Shown piece by piece: positions 36,426 to 45,179 of a DNA stretch of 64,000 nt (its first letter is position 1; the number at the start of each line of letters is the position of its first letter). Location: the NCBI GenBank assembly GCA_030613055.1, contig JAUWMR010000010.1, positions 30,206-94,205 on the forward strand, in the 5' to 3' direction. The DNA comes from Desulfobacteraceae bacterium. Lineage in GTDB: Bacteria > Desulfobacterota > DSM-4660 > Desulfatiglandales > Desulfatiglandaceae. The notes under the pieces were generated by a model that did no database searches, was not told where the DNA came from, and saw only the letters and a list, made by a program, of their open reading frames with translations. The position numbers and the translations under genes were made by a program.

Positions 36426-36451
36426 TAAAGGGAATATTACGTACTGTCAAG

Positions 36452-36858
36452 GCGATTGAGATGGGAAAAAGGTCTGACCAGAGTGAGGGTCATCCAGATC
36501 ATGAATATCGACGATTCGCCTTATACCGGACGGTTTTGAAATACACAGTTTCCAAACTCTTTTGGCTGAACTTGCAACTCATAGCCATAACCGCTGTCGA
36601 GTCAAATCTGATCAGACCGGGCCTACGTTCTATGAGCTTACTAAACCGACTCCTCTGCAGAAGCGGTCTTTTCAACTTCTGGGCTTGTAGTAAGTAAAAG
36701 GAAAATCAAACTGCAGGAAAAACATATTAAATCAATAAGATAGTTCTTTTAAGAGAAAGGGATTTTGGTTTAAAAAAGCCAAAATAAATGCTTGACAAGT
36801 TTTTTTAGCTGGTTTATTGTTTTAATATATAGAAAATAATTCCACAATATAGAACAAA
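36452..36858. promoter_or_regulatory. Upstream region of the IclR gene with direct repeats
   Basis: No gene is evident. TTGACA at 36792-36797 is a possible -35 box. Two similar words, ATATAGAAAATAA (about 36826) and ATATAGAACAAA (about 36847), are directly repeated 21-22 bases apart immediately before the ATG and could be operator half-sites for the IclR regulator. This is by inspection only. Confidence 0.4.
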
Positions 36859-37596
36859 ATGAAATCCGCACATAAACTATTTTCGGTTCTCGAAAACCTC
36901 TGCATGGAAGGTGATGCCGGCGTTACAGAGCTCAGTCTGAAATTGGATCTGGGTAAGAGCGCAATTCACCGTTTCCTTAGTCTTTTAAGTGAGCTGGGTT
37001 ATGTGCGGAAAAACAGCGATAACGGGAAATATTACGCAACATTAAAGGTTTTCCAGATAGGTGCCATGGTAAGGGGGAGGTTGCGGCTGGTTAACCTTGC
37101 AAGGCCATACATGGAGGATTTGGGCAAAAAAACGCATGAGACCATCAATCTCGCATTCTTTGAAGCAGGTGAGGTCGTCTATATAGACAAGGTGGAAAGC
37201 GTGGAAACATTGAGGATAGACCTGGCAGTGGGACGGAGGGTTCCGGCATATTGCACTGCATTGGGTAAGGTATTCTTAGCCAACCTCCCGGAAGAGGATT
37301 TGGAGGTGTATCTTTCGCAGCAAGATCTCAGGCCCCTTACGGAAAACACCATTACCTCAGCCGATGAACTCAGAGACAACCTGGTAAAAGTCAGGAACGA
37401 GGGGTTTGCAATAGACAATAGCGAGTTGGATGAAAACATCAAATGTATCGCAGCCCCCGTGAGGGATGAGTCAGGCAATGTGATCGCGGCTATCAGCATT
37501 GCAGGGCCAAGCACGCGCATGATGGAAAGACGACTGAATTTCTTTAAAAAATTCCTTCTCTCCGGGGGGGCCGGCCTTAACCTTTTTGGGATGTGA
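36859..37596 (+). CDS. IclR-family transcriptional regulator
   Basis: 245 residues. The N-terminal winged helix is visible in LFSVLENLCMEGDAGVTELS followed by LGKSAIHRFLSLLSELGYV; the C-terminal effector domain has HETINLAFFEAGEVVYIDKVES and the family signature GFAIDNSELDENIKCIAAPV with ISIAGPSTRM. IclR proteins usually control nearby catabolic operons. Here it precedes an alcohol dehydrogenase, a PanB-like aldolase, a TTT transporter and a hydratase on the same strand, so it is the likely regulator of that unit. Confidence 0.92.
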   Translation: MKSAHKLFSVLENLCMEGDAGVTELSLKLDLGKSAIHRFLSLLSELGYVRKNSDNGKYYATLKVFQIGAMVRGRLRLVNLARPYMEDLGKKTHETINLAFFEAGEVVYIDKVESVETLRIDLAVGRRVPAYCTALGKVFLANLPEEDLEVYLSQQDLRPLTENTITSADELRDNLVKVRNEGFAIDNSELDENIKCIAAPVRDESGNVIAAISIAGPSTRMMERRLNFFKKFLLSGGAGLNLFGM

Positions 37597-37681
37597 AAGG
37601 AGATAGAAATTTGGCTGTCATGGGTAGGGAAGGAAGATGGAAAATTTGGGGTGAGAAAAAAAGAAAGGAGATTTAATAGCG

Positions 37682-38851
37682 ATGTTCCAGACAATTCAAT
37701 TCAACACACCGTTAATTATTTTCGGAATGGACACTGTAAATCAAATTGGCAAACATGCCAAAAATCTGGGGGCCGGACGCGTTCTTATCGTGGCCGACCC
37801 AGGATTTGTTAAGGGAGAAGGGCTGGAAAGGGTAGCATCTTCCCTGAAGGGCGAGTCGCTGTCATTTGAAATTTTTGACAGGATTGAGCCCGAGCCCTCT
37901 ACTGATGTGGTTAAGGGGGCATATGAGGTAGCCAGAAAAGGCAATTTCGATGTGTTCATCGGAGTTGGAGGCGGGAGCACCATGGATGTTACCAAAATGG
38001 CCTCAGCTCTGATGACCAACACAGGCAGCCCTCATGACTTCTTCGGCGTGGAAAAGGTCAAAACCAGAGGAAAACCCACCATCATGGTCCCAACCACATC
38101 TGGAACCGGGGCCGAGGTTACTAAGCACGCTATCTTTCTGGATACTAAGGACAACGTGAAAAAGGCAGTTGCCTCTGTTAATATATTGCCTGATGTTGCA
38201 CTTGTAGACCCTATGCTTGCGGCAAGCTGTCCACCCCATGTAACTGCCAGCACCGGTCTCGATGCATTCATTCATGCTGCCGAGCCTTTTCTGTCCAAGA
38301 TGGCAAACCCCCTGACAGATGCTATTGCACTTCAGGCGATCCGTATTATAACCCGATGGCTGGGTCCGGCCGTTGCAGACGGTGGAAACCTTGAGGCCCG
38401 GTATTACATGTCCCTTGGAAGTTTAATGGCGGGCCTGGTGCTCCATAATTCAGGTACCAGCCTGGTACACGCAATAGCCTACCCCATTGGCGGTGAATAC
38501 CACACCTCCCACGGTGTGACACTGTGTGCCATTCTTGTGGCTTGCTTTGAGTATATCGTCATGGCCAAACAGGAAAAATTTGCTCAACTGGCAGAGGCCA
38601 TGGGTGAGTCGGTCGATGGTCTTTCTCAAAGAGAAGCTGCCCATCGCGCTCTTGATGCAATAGATTATTTGGTTCGAAGCGTCGGTTTGCCGACCAATCT
38701 CAGAGAGCTTGGGACTGTCAAGGAGGAATCGAGGATCAAGCGCTGGGCTGTGGATGCGCACAAGGAGCAGCGGCTGCTGAGCCGTTGTGCGCGGCAGTTG
38801 AGCGTGGAGGACATCGAGAAAATCATCGAGCGTGCCTTCGAAAAGGAGTGA
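37682..38851 (+). CDS. Iron-containing (group III) alcohol dehydrogenase
   Basis: 389 residues. NAD-binding GVGGGSTMDVTKM (about 97-109), TSGTGAEVTKHA (about 139-150), and metal ligands within STGLDAFIHAAEPF and HAIAYPIGGEYHTSHG (about 259-274). It oxidises an alcohol or reduces an aldehyde with NAD(P). AAGGAGATTTAATAGCG precedes the ATG. It is followed directly by the PanB-like gene. In this context it may act on formaldehyde, a hydroxy acid or an aldehyde produced by the aldolase; this is inference. Confidence 0.9.
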   Translation: MFQTIQFNTPLIIFGMDTVNQIGKHAKNLGAGRVLIVADPGFVKGEGLERVASSLKGESLSFEIFDRIEPEPSTDVVKGAYEVARKGNFDVFIGVGGGSTMDVTKMASALMTNTGSPHDFFGVEKVKTRGKPTIMVPTTSGTGAEVTKHAIFLDTKDNVKKAVASVNILPDVALVDPMLAASCPPHVTASTGLDAFIHAAEPFLSKMANPLTDAIALQAIRIITRWLGPAVADGGNLEARYYMSLGSLMAGLVLHNSGTSLVHAIAYPIGGEYHTSHGVTLCAILVACFEYIVMAKQEKFAQLAEAMGESVDGLSQREAAHRALDAIDYLVRSVGLPTNLRELGTVKEESRIKRWAVDAHKEQRLLSRCARQLSVEDIEKIIERAFEKE

Positions 38852-38857
38852 GTGATT

Positions 38858-39712
38858 ATGGGAAAAAGGAAAGCCATACAAGATTTCTTTGAAATGAAGC
38901 AGAAGCGGGAACCGATTTCTTTTATCACCAGTTACGACTATCCCACAGCTACCTTCGCAGAAAACGCGGGCATGGACATGATCCTGGTGGGGGACTCTCT
39001 GGGGATGTGCGTCTACGGGTATGACGGAACAATGCCCGTGACAATGGATCAGATGATAGTCCACAGCGAAGCAGTGCGCCGCGGTGCCATGGGCACCTTT
39101 GTGATCGGTGACATGCCCTTCCTCTCTTACCAGGTCTCGGATCAGGAGGCGGTAGAAAACTCAGGCCGATTCTTTAAGGAGGCCAATGTTGATGCTGTCA
39201 AGCTCGAAGGGGGTGTGAGGGTGGCAAGCCGCATCAGGGCGATCGTGGATGCCGGCATGCTGGTCATGGGCCACATCGGGCTCACGCCCCAGAGCTCTTC
39301 CCAGCTGGGCGGTTTTAAGGCCCAGGGACGCACCCTTGAGAGCGCCAAAGCACAGGTTCAGGATGCCCTGGCAGTGCAGGAGGCCGGTGCTGGCATGATT
39401 CTTCTGGAGGCCATTCCCCCTGAGGTTACAGGCTATATCACCGAATTGCTTTCTATCCCCGTTTTGAGCATAGGGGCTGGGCCTCATTGTGATGGCCAGT
39501 TGCTCATTGTCAGCGACATGCTCGGGATTTTCGAGGCATTCACGCCGAAATTCGTCAAGCGTTACACTGAGGTGGCCAAGGTCAGCACGGAGGCCCTGAC
39601 AGCCTATGTTGAGGATGTGCGGTCAGGAGCATTTCCGGAACCCCAGCATAGCTATCTAATGATTCCCGAGGAGCTGGAGAAGTTCGAGGAGTGGAAGAAA
39701 AGGGGGAAATGA
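38858..39712 (+). CDS. PanB-like ketopantoate hydroxymethyltransferase / aldolase
   Basis: About 284 residues with the whole PanB signature: MILVGDSLGMCVYGYDGTMP (metal-binding Asp), VKLEGG, GHIGLTPQS, LGGFKAQGR, LLEAIPPEVT (catalytic Glu) and SIGAGPHCDGQLLI. Biosynthetic PanB joins 2-oxoisovalerate and a methylene group. Here there is no panC or panD; neighbours are a dehydrogenase, a TTT transporter and a hydratase, so a catabolic, reverse-direction or altered-substrate role is plausible. ATG at 38858 has AAAGGAG ten bases upstream. Stop overlaps tctB by ATGA. Confidence 0.85.
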   Translation: MGKRKAIQDFFEMKQKREPISFITSYDYPTATFAENAGMDMILVGDSLGMCVYGYDGTMPVTMDQMIVHSEAVRRGAMGTFVIGDMPFLSYQVSDQEAVENSGRFFKEANVDAVKLEGGVRVASRIRAIVDAGMLVMGHIGLTPQSSSQLGGFKAQGRTLESAKAQVQDALAVQEAGAGMILLEAIPPEVTGYITELLSIPVLSIGAGPHCDGQLLIVSDMLGIFEAFTPKFVKRYTEVAKVSTEALTAYVEDVRSGAFPEPQHSYLMIPEELEKFEEWKKRGK

Positions 39713-40158
39713 TGAATCAGAAACTTGATCGCATAAGCGGACTGGCACTTATTTTGCTGGCCGTGTACGTGATCATCCATACCCTGGTCACCCTTCCCCT
39801 GGGGAATCACTTTCACCCAGGCTCAGGATATGTGCCCCTTCTCCTGGCGCTTCTCCTGGCCATTTTAGGTGCCATTATCTTTTTTAAGGGAACTCTGGAT
39901 ATGCCATTTAGTTCAGTTGAATGGCCTGGTATGATCCATGTCCTGGTAATCATGGGCTGCTGCGTTTTTTCCATCCTTGCGTTTGAAAGAATAGGCTATC
40001 GTGCAACGACCTCAATTATACTTTTGGTCTTGTTTGGCCTGATCGAGCGTTTAAGAATTTGGCAGGTATTGGTTCTGACCTTTGGCTTCTCTTTTGGCTC
40101 ATACTGGGTTTTCAATTCCCTGCTTAAGGTGCCGCTACCCCAATGGAGTCTATTTTAA
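39709..40158 (+). CDS. tctB: Tripartite tricarboxylate transporter small subunit TctB
   Basis: 149 residues with four hydrophobic segments, the usual size and layout for TctB (TTT-family small membrane subunit). PLGNHFHPGSGYVPLLLALLLA split around residue 35 is characteristic (F/G-x-G-xxP-ff pattern). The ATG at 39709 is inside the stop of the PanB-like gene and follows GGGGGA. Its stop overlaps tctA (TAATG). It helps the large subunit to import a carboxylate bound by TctC. Confidence 0.88.
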   Translation: MMNQKLDRISGLALILLAVYVIIHTLVTLPLGNHFHPGSGYVPLLLALLLAILGAIIFFKGTLDMPFSSVEWPGMIHVLVIMGCCVFSILAFERIGYRATTSIILLVLFGLIERLRIWQVLVLTFGFSFGSYWVFNSLLKVPLPQWSLF

Positions 40159-41678
40159 TGGTTGATACCGTATCGAATCTGATATTGGGATTTTCCACGG
40201 CCTTCACGCCCATCAATTTGCTCTGGGCCTGCCTTGGATGTTTTCTGGGCACGGTGGTGGGTGTTTTGCCTGGGATAGGACCGCTTGCAGGAATTAGCTT
40301 GCTGTTGCCGGTCACCTTTAGCATCGAGCCAACAGGGGGGCTCATCCTTTTGTGTGGCATTTACTATGGGGCCATGTATGGGGGCTCCACCACATCAATT
40401 CTGATGAGGATTCCAGGTGAGGCCGCCTCTGTAATGACCTGTATCGACGGATACGCTATGGCACGCAAGGGCGAGGCAGGTCCTGCGCTGGCCATTAGTG
40501 CCATAGGGTCCTATGTGGCGGGAACAGTGTCAGTAATTGCCCTCATGTTTATAGCGCCTCCCTTGGCACGGTTCGCGCTACGCTTTGGTCCGCCGGAATA
40601 TTTTTCTCTGCTCATCATGGGCCTGATTATTCTCGGGTATATGACCGGCGGGTCTATGGCAAAGAACTTAGCGATGATTGTTTTGGGGCTGCTCATTGGC
40701 TTGGTCGGGATGGATACCATGACCGGGAACTTCCGTTTTTACTATGGGTTCGTTGCCCTGGGGGATGGAGTTTCAGTTGTGCCAGTTGCTGTTGGGCTTT
40801 TTGGGCTCTCTGAGATACTGGCTACGGCGGGCGATCCCAACAGACCGCAGGCGATAAAGACAAAGCTGAAGGATCTGATTCCGACCCGGGATCAATTCAA
40901 ACGATCTGCGGCTCCTATCGGGAGGGGGACAATACTGGGATTTCTGATCGGGATCATTCCAGGCTCCGCCCATATTATTTCCACCTTTATTTCATATGCA
41001 ATCGAGCGGAGGATTTCAAAGACACCGGAGAGGTTCGGAAAGGGTGCCATTGAAGGGGTAGCCGGTCCGGAATCGGCAAATAATGCAGCAAGCTGCGGGG
41101 CTCTCGTTCCCATGCTGGCGTTGGGTGTGCCCACCGGCCCCATTCCAGCTGTTTTGCTGGCGGCACTGATGGTCCACGGGATCGATCCCGGACCGCTTTT
41201 TATCACAGAGCACGCGGTGACCTTCTGGGGATTGATCGGGAGCATGTATCTGGGTAATTTTGTTCTCCTGTTGCTCAATCTCCCCATGATAGGGGTATTC
41301 GTGAATTTCCTGAGGATTCCCTACCAGTATCTCTATCCCACGATCCTCATGTTTTGCCTGGTGGGGTGTTATGCAGTGAACTACAGCGTTGTAGATATCG
41401 GGATCATGACCGTGATGGGCATTTTAGGATATTTTCTCAAGAAGTTCGAATATGAGAGCGCAGGCGTCGTTTTGGGCGTGGTACTGGCACCTATAATTGA
41501 AAGAAGCCTGCGTCAGTCGCTTGCCATGTCCCATGGAAGCTACGCCATATTTTTCAACAGGCCCATCTCTATATGTTTTCTTCTCGGGGCCTTGGCATTG
41601 ATCGTGGTGGCGATAGTTTCAATGCTCAGAAAGAAGGAGGCTCTGTGGCGGGCACAGCTCGCGAAAGCGGAAAAATAG
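40158..41678 (+). CDS. tctA: Tripartite tricarboxylate transporter large subunit TctA
   Basis: 506-residue polytopic permease. The N-terminus VDTVSNLILGFSTAFTPINL and the hallmark GTVVGVLPGIGPLAGISLLLP split near residue 35 identify TctA, with YYGAMYGGSTTSIL, EGVAGPESANNAA and LGVPTGPIPAVLL as further conserved blocks. The start at 40158 overlaps the tctB stop. It is the sodium- or proton-coupled translocation subunit for an organic acid taken up with TctC. Confidence 0.93.
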   Translation: MVDTVSNLILGFSTAFTPINLLWACLGCFLGTVVGVLPGIGPLAGISLLLPVTFSIEPTGGLILLCGIYYGAMYGGSTTSILMRIPGEAASVMTCIDGYAMARKGEAGPALAISAIGSYVAGTVSVIALMFIAPPLARFALRFGPPEYFSLLIMGLIILGYMTGGSMAKNLAMIVLGLLIGLVGMDTMTGNFRFYYGFVALGDGVSVVPVAVGLFGLSEILATAGDPNRPQAIKTKLKDLIPTRDQFKRSAAPIGRGTILGFLIGIIPGSAHIISTFISYAIERRISKTPERFGKGAIEGVAGPESANNAASCGALVPMLALGVPTGPIPAVLLAALMVHGIDPGPLFITEHAVTFWGLIGSMYLGNFVLLLLNLPMIGVFVNFLRIPYQYLYPTILMFCLVGCYAVNYSVVDIGIMTVMGILGYFLKKFEYESAGVVLGVVLAPIIERSLRQSLAMSHGSYAIFFNRPISICFLLGALALIVVAIVSMLRKKEALWRAQLAKAEK

Positions 41679-41755
41679 GAATTAATGTAAAAGGAATTAT
41701 AAGTGGTTGCTTTAAAGGATAACAAAAGGATAACAACAAAAAAGGAGGTAAGGTT

Positions 41756-42745
41756 ATGAGAACAAAAATGAGTAAGGTATTGTTTGTTGTGGCGCTTTGT
41801 GTTTGTGTTGCAGGATTGAGCTCTGCAATTGGAGTGGCCGGGGAACCCTATCCAGAGAGGCCGATTTATGTTGTTGCGCCTTTCCCGCCGGGTGGTGTTT
41901 GTGATCTTCACGCGCGTTCCTTAGCTGCAGGTCTCGAGCCTGTGCTCAAAGTGTCTGTGCTTGTGATAAACAAGAAAGGTGCAGGCGGTGCCGTGGGGAT
42001 GCAGTATGCAACAACCCGAAAACCTGATGGTTACACTATTATGGTGGCGCTTTCCAGCGAGCCCTATCTGCATGAGGTGGATAAGCTATTCGGAAGAAAA
42101 CCCGTGTACACGCCTGATGACTTCATTCCCATTGCCAGGCTGAGCTCGGATCCCCTGGTTATCACGGTGCACAGTGGTTCTCAGTGGAAGACCGCCCAGG
42201 AATTCATTGCAGATGCCAAAAAACGTCCGGGCAAAATCGATGTCGGTTCTGCTGGAATGTACAGCGTCATGCACGTGGCACATGAGCTCTTCATCAGGAG
42301 AGCGGGTATCCAGCTGAACCACATACCCTATACCGGAGGAGGCCCAACCCTGAGGGCTCTGCTGGGGAGACATATTGATTGCGCTGCTTTCGGACCGTCT
42401 GTTGTTATTAAACAGTTGAAGGCTGGAACCGTTCGACCCCTGGTTGTGCTAGGAGACAAGCGGCTGGCCTCCATGCCGGATGTGCCTACTGCAAAGGAGC
42501 TGGGATACGATGCGGAGTTCTATATCTGGGCCAGTGTCTTTGCCCTCAAGGGCACGCCGGATAACATCGTCAAGAAGTTGCGGGATGCGGTTAAAAAGGC
42601 TGTTCAGACAAAGGAATTCACAACCGCAATGAAAAACCTTAAGACGCCTATTCAATACCTGGATCAGCCTGATTTCATAAAATTCCTGGAAGTTGATGGA
42701 AAGCGCTCGCGTCAGTTGATACGGGATATCGGAAGGATCGAATAA
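41756..42745 (+). CDS. tctC: TctC-type periplasmic solute-binding protein
   Basis: 329 residues. A signal peptide (about 1-29, VLFVVALCVCVAGLSSAIG) is followed by YPERPIYVVAPFPPGGVCDLHARSLA, the Bug/TctC ligand-binding start; PDGYTIMV, GSAGMYSVMHVAHE and IPYTGGGPTLRALLGRHID are also typical. A strong AAAGGAGG lies before the ATG. Genes of this family bind carboxylates such as citrate, dicarboxylates or aromatic acids. Its presence with TctA and TctB makes a complete transporter. Confidence 0.92.
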   Translation: MRTKMSKVLFVVALCVCVAGLSSAIGVAGEPYPERPIYVVAPFPPGGVCDLHARSLAAGLEPVLKVSVLVINKKGAGGAVGMQYATTRKPDGYTIMVALSSEPYLHEVDKLFGRKPVYTPDDFIPIARLSSDPLVITVHSGSQWKTAQEFIADAKKRPGKIDVGSAGMYSVMHVAHELFIRRAGIQLNHIPYTGGGPTLRALLGRHIDCAAFGPSVVIKQLKAGTVRPLVVLGDKRLASMPDVPTAKELGYDAEFYIWASVFALKGTPDNIVKKLRDAVKKAVQTKEFTTAMKNLKTPIQYLDQPDFIKFLEVDGKRSRQLIRDIGRIE

Positions 42746-43074
42746 AAAAGGGCTTTTTTCACGGGGTTTGGGTTGTTTCCGCGACCTCGCTATAACGTCT
42801 GCCAAGGCAAGAATGCTGTAGATTTTTCTCGAACCCTGTTCTCTACTTCTCAGATCATTTTTTCCTGGCCTTGGCAGGCGTTTTGCCCAGGAGTTCAAAA
42901 AGCCGTATCCAGTGCAGTACCATTTTAGTAGTAAGCTTTTTTCGGGATTCACCAAGGCTAGTAAAAAAATAGATCCTTGTTTTTATTCAAATATGGCCTG
43001 TTTAAACTTTTCGGAAGATACATAAGCCATAAGAACACCTGATAAGGGAACGGGATCATTAAAATAGGGGATGT
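42746..43074. other. Spacer with one inverted repeat
   Basis: 329 bases without a gene. An imperfect inverted repeat (CGTCTGCCAAGGC near 42799 and GCCTTGGCAGGCG near 42869) encloses about 60 bases. A weak AAAAAAGGGCTTTTTT just after tctC may act as a terminator. Confidence 0.4.
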
Positions 43075-43866
43075 ATGTCACTTACAGAGAAAATAATAGA
43101 GCAAGTATCTCAGCAGTTGCTCGAGGCTGAAAAAACGTGTCAGCCTATAGATGTAATTTCAGAGAAATACCCTGATATGACCTATGATGATGCCTATGCC
43201 ATACAGCTAAAGACCATTAAAAAGAAGGTTGAGGCTGGAGCAGTTGTTGTTGGCAGGAAAATCGGCCTGACCAGCAAGGCCATGCAGGAGCTGATCGGCC
43301 TTGACGAACCGGATTTCGGTATCATTGTTGACGACAAGGTATTCAGCGAGGGAGAGCCTATCCCTGCCAAAAGCATGATTGTCCCTAGGATCGAGGCCGA
43401 GATCGGCTTCCTGCTCAAAGATGACCTCAAGGGGCCGGGCGTGACCGTTGTTGATGTGCTGGCTGCTACAGCGGGCGTTATGCCGTTGCTTGAGGTCAAG
43501 GACAGCAGAATCAAAAACCTGAAGCCAACAATCAAGGACGCCATTGCGGATAATGCCACAAGCGGCATTGTCATCCTTGGCGGGAAGCTTACGCCCTTAA
43601 CTCCAGATATGGATCTTCGCCTGATTGGAATGGTCTTCGAAAAAAATGGCGAAGTCGTTTCAACTGCTGCAGGCGCTGCTGCGCTGGGCAATCCGGCTGA
43701 GCCGGTCGCATGGCTGGCAAATAAGCTCAATGACTACGGTATTACCTTGAGAAAGGGTGAGTTTATCATGTCCGGCGGGCTGAGTAGGGCAGAAGAGGTG
43801 ATGTCAGGATCTTTTTTCAGGGCGACCTTCGACCGATTGGGCTCGGTCTCCGCATTGTTTGAGTAG
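43075..43866 (+). CDS. 2-keto-4-pentenoate hydratase / oxalocrotonate decarboxylase family
   Basis: 263 residues, MhpD-like. Visible blocks are GRKIGLTSKAMQELIGLDEPDFG, PRIEAEIGFLL with the ExE metal ligands, and AVLPLLEV-like AGVMPLLEVKDSRI; GAAALGNPAEPVAWLANKL is a strong family marker. It normally adds water to a 2-keto-4-enoate in aromatic meta-cleavage pathways. No ring-cleavage gene is in the window. It follows the TTT genes after a 329-base gap, so it may be in the same regulon as the PanB-like aldolase. Confidence 0.9.
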   Translation: MSLTEKIIEQVSQQLLEAEKTCQPIDVISEKYPDMTYDDAYAIQLKTIKKKVEAGAVVVGRKIGLTSKAMQELIGLDEPDFGIIVDDKVFSEGEPIPAKSMIVPRIEAEIGFLLKDDLKGPGVTVVDVLAATAGVMPLLEVKDSRIKNLKPTIKDAIADNATSGIVILGGKLTPLTPDMDLRLIGMVFEKNGEVVSTAAGAAALGNPAEPVAWLANKLNDYGITLRKGEFIMSGGLSRAEEVMSGSFFRATFDRLGSVSALFE

Positions 43867-43929
43867 GATGATAGGTAAGGCATAGACTTCGTTATCACTC
43901 AAAATCATGTTTGGGTGCTCTGAGAGTAT

Positions 43930-44050
43930 GGACGCCCTTAAGATTGTAAGTTTCTAAATATTAGCAGGAGAACTGGCAAAGCCATGATACTGCATAAATG
44001 ATAAAAGTAACTGATGATAGAGAATGAATTTTAGAAACTTAAGGGCGTCC
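43930..44050. repeat. 121-bp element with inverted-repeat ends
   Basis: Left end GGACGCCCTTAAG...GTTTCTAAAT and right end TTTTAGAAACTTAAGGGCGTCC are inverted copies, the left having an 8-base insertion. It lies between convergent genes. No target duplication is obvious. Confidence 0.5.
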
Positions 44051-44071
44051 CGCATTACAACAATAGAATTT

Positions 44072-44434
44072 TTATAGCTTTCCCAGAGTATGACGATTCC
44101 TGAAAATGAACCTTGCGCAATAGCCTGTGCTGAGCCGATCGCCAACATATATGCCTACCGCGAGATGGATCAAGAAAACCAGAAACCGCATCCAGCCGTT
44201 GCCTAACTGTGAAGAGTAAAGAAGGAAGATCTTCCAGGAGATGACAATCGGGAAAAGATAAAGCATTAACAGTACGACACGGTTAAATGACGAAAATTTA
44301 GCTTCTTTTTCAACCGAACAATGTTCACAGGTAAGCCTCCAGTCGTTGGCCGGGTTATTGAACGTCTTATCTTTGGCAAAAACCTCTACTGTCAACTCTG
44401 CTTTTTCTTTACAAACAGGACAATTGATCTTCAT
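44072..44434 (-). CDS. Small zinc-ribbon membrane protein, unknown function
   Basis: About 120 residues, not recognised. CPVCKEKAEL at the N-terminus and CEHCSVEKEA (about residue 33) form a CxxC/CxxC zinc-ribbon pattern. Two hydrophobic helices follow (VVLLMLYLFPIVISW and FLVFLIHLAVGIYVG). The ATG at 44434 starts directly with the ribbon and lies 10 bases after the stop of the upstream hypothetical gene on the same strand, so the two are probably co-transcribed. Confidence 0.6.
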   Translation of the reverse strand: MKINCPVCKEKAELTVEVFAKDKTFNNPANDWRLTCEHCSVEKEAKFSSFNRVVLLMLYLFPIVISWKIFLLYSSQLGNGWMRFLVFLIHLAVGIYVGDRLSTGYCARFIFRNRHTLGKL

Positions 44435-44444
44435 TTCGTTCGCT

Positions 44445-45122
44445 CTAATGGTTATCCACCAGGCCCTGAACCTTAGCCACAATAAAGCGGATACTGAATT
44501 CCTCAGCGAGCTTTTCTGCTTTTGCCACGGCTTTTTTCAGATTCCTGTATCTGGACACGATTTGACATTTCTTTGGGTCTGGGCAGCCCAAGGGATCTGC
44601 CAGGACATCAAAATCGTCTTTCTGAGACCACCTCGTCAGGTTTGATAAATTTATATACTGCCTTATCGCTTCTTCCGATGTAAAGTGCATTTCAGTCACA
44701 TTTTTAGTAGCGTACATTTTTTCATATACGGTAACAACATAGTATCCGTATTTCCGAACCTTATCCGGGTCGGCATCAAGTTCTGCTTTGGTAAAGAGCT
44801 GCGAAATGGAACCACCGGTATAGAAGAAAAAGATATTTTCAGCAGGTCCACCTCTGTCAAAGACCAACTCTGTATCTACCGGAATGTCCTTCAGCCGATA
44901 AGGCGCACCTGTTTCAGAAGATACCCCATATTCCAGTTCACAAAGACTCTCTGGCTGAGCAAGCCACTCTTCAAGGTGTGCTTGCAGGATCATCGCATTC
45001 CCCCGCTTCTCACTGTAGTTATTAGCAGCTCTGAACCGCCGCCAATTATCAAGCATGACTTGTTCTATAAACTTGAGTTCAGGGTTCTTTCTGGGTTTTC
45101 TTGGGTCTTTTTTAGATGACAT
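44445..45122 (-). CDS. Hypothetical protein, basic N-terminus
   Basis: 225 residues, no family recognised. The N-terminus is lysine- and proline-rich (SSKKDPRKPRKNPELKF); the middle has aromatic and acidic segments such as ENIFFFYTGGSIS. CPDPKKCQIVSRY near residue 185 has two cysteines. No signal peptide or membrane helix. Its upstream side abuts a decayed copy of the selB 5' end, indicating that this region has been rearranged. Function unknown. Confidence 0.6.
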   Translation of the reverse strand: MSSKKDPRKPRKNPELKFIEQVMLDNWRRFRAANNYSEKRGNAMILQAHLEEWLAQPESLCELEYGVSSETGAPYRLKDIPVDTELVFDRGGPAENIFFFYTGGSISQLFTKAELDADPDKVRKYGYYVVTVYEKMYATKNVTEMHFTSEEAIRQYINLSNLTRWSQKDDFDVLADPLGCPDPKKCQIVSRYRNLKKAVAKAEKLAEEFSIRFIVAKVQGLVDNH

Positions 45123-45137
45123 ACTTGTATTTATTGA

Positions 45138-45179
45138 TCAATTATTGACAAGGCTCGTGCCTAAGATAATCTGTTTCAT
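45138..45179 (-). pseudogene. Remnant of the selB 5' end
   Basis: The - strand reads MKQIILGT and then diverges to SLVNN and a stop, whereas the intact selB begins [10 protein letters not shown]. The upstream region is also shared, so this is a truncated second copy of the selB start. Confidence 0.7.

Noticed and set aside
38450..39064. 204-codon frame on the - strand over the alcohol dehydrogenase and PanB genes
   Set aside because: It spans the junction of two clear genes in antisense and shows no domain motif.
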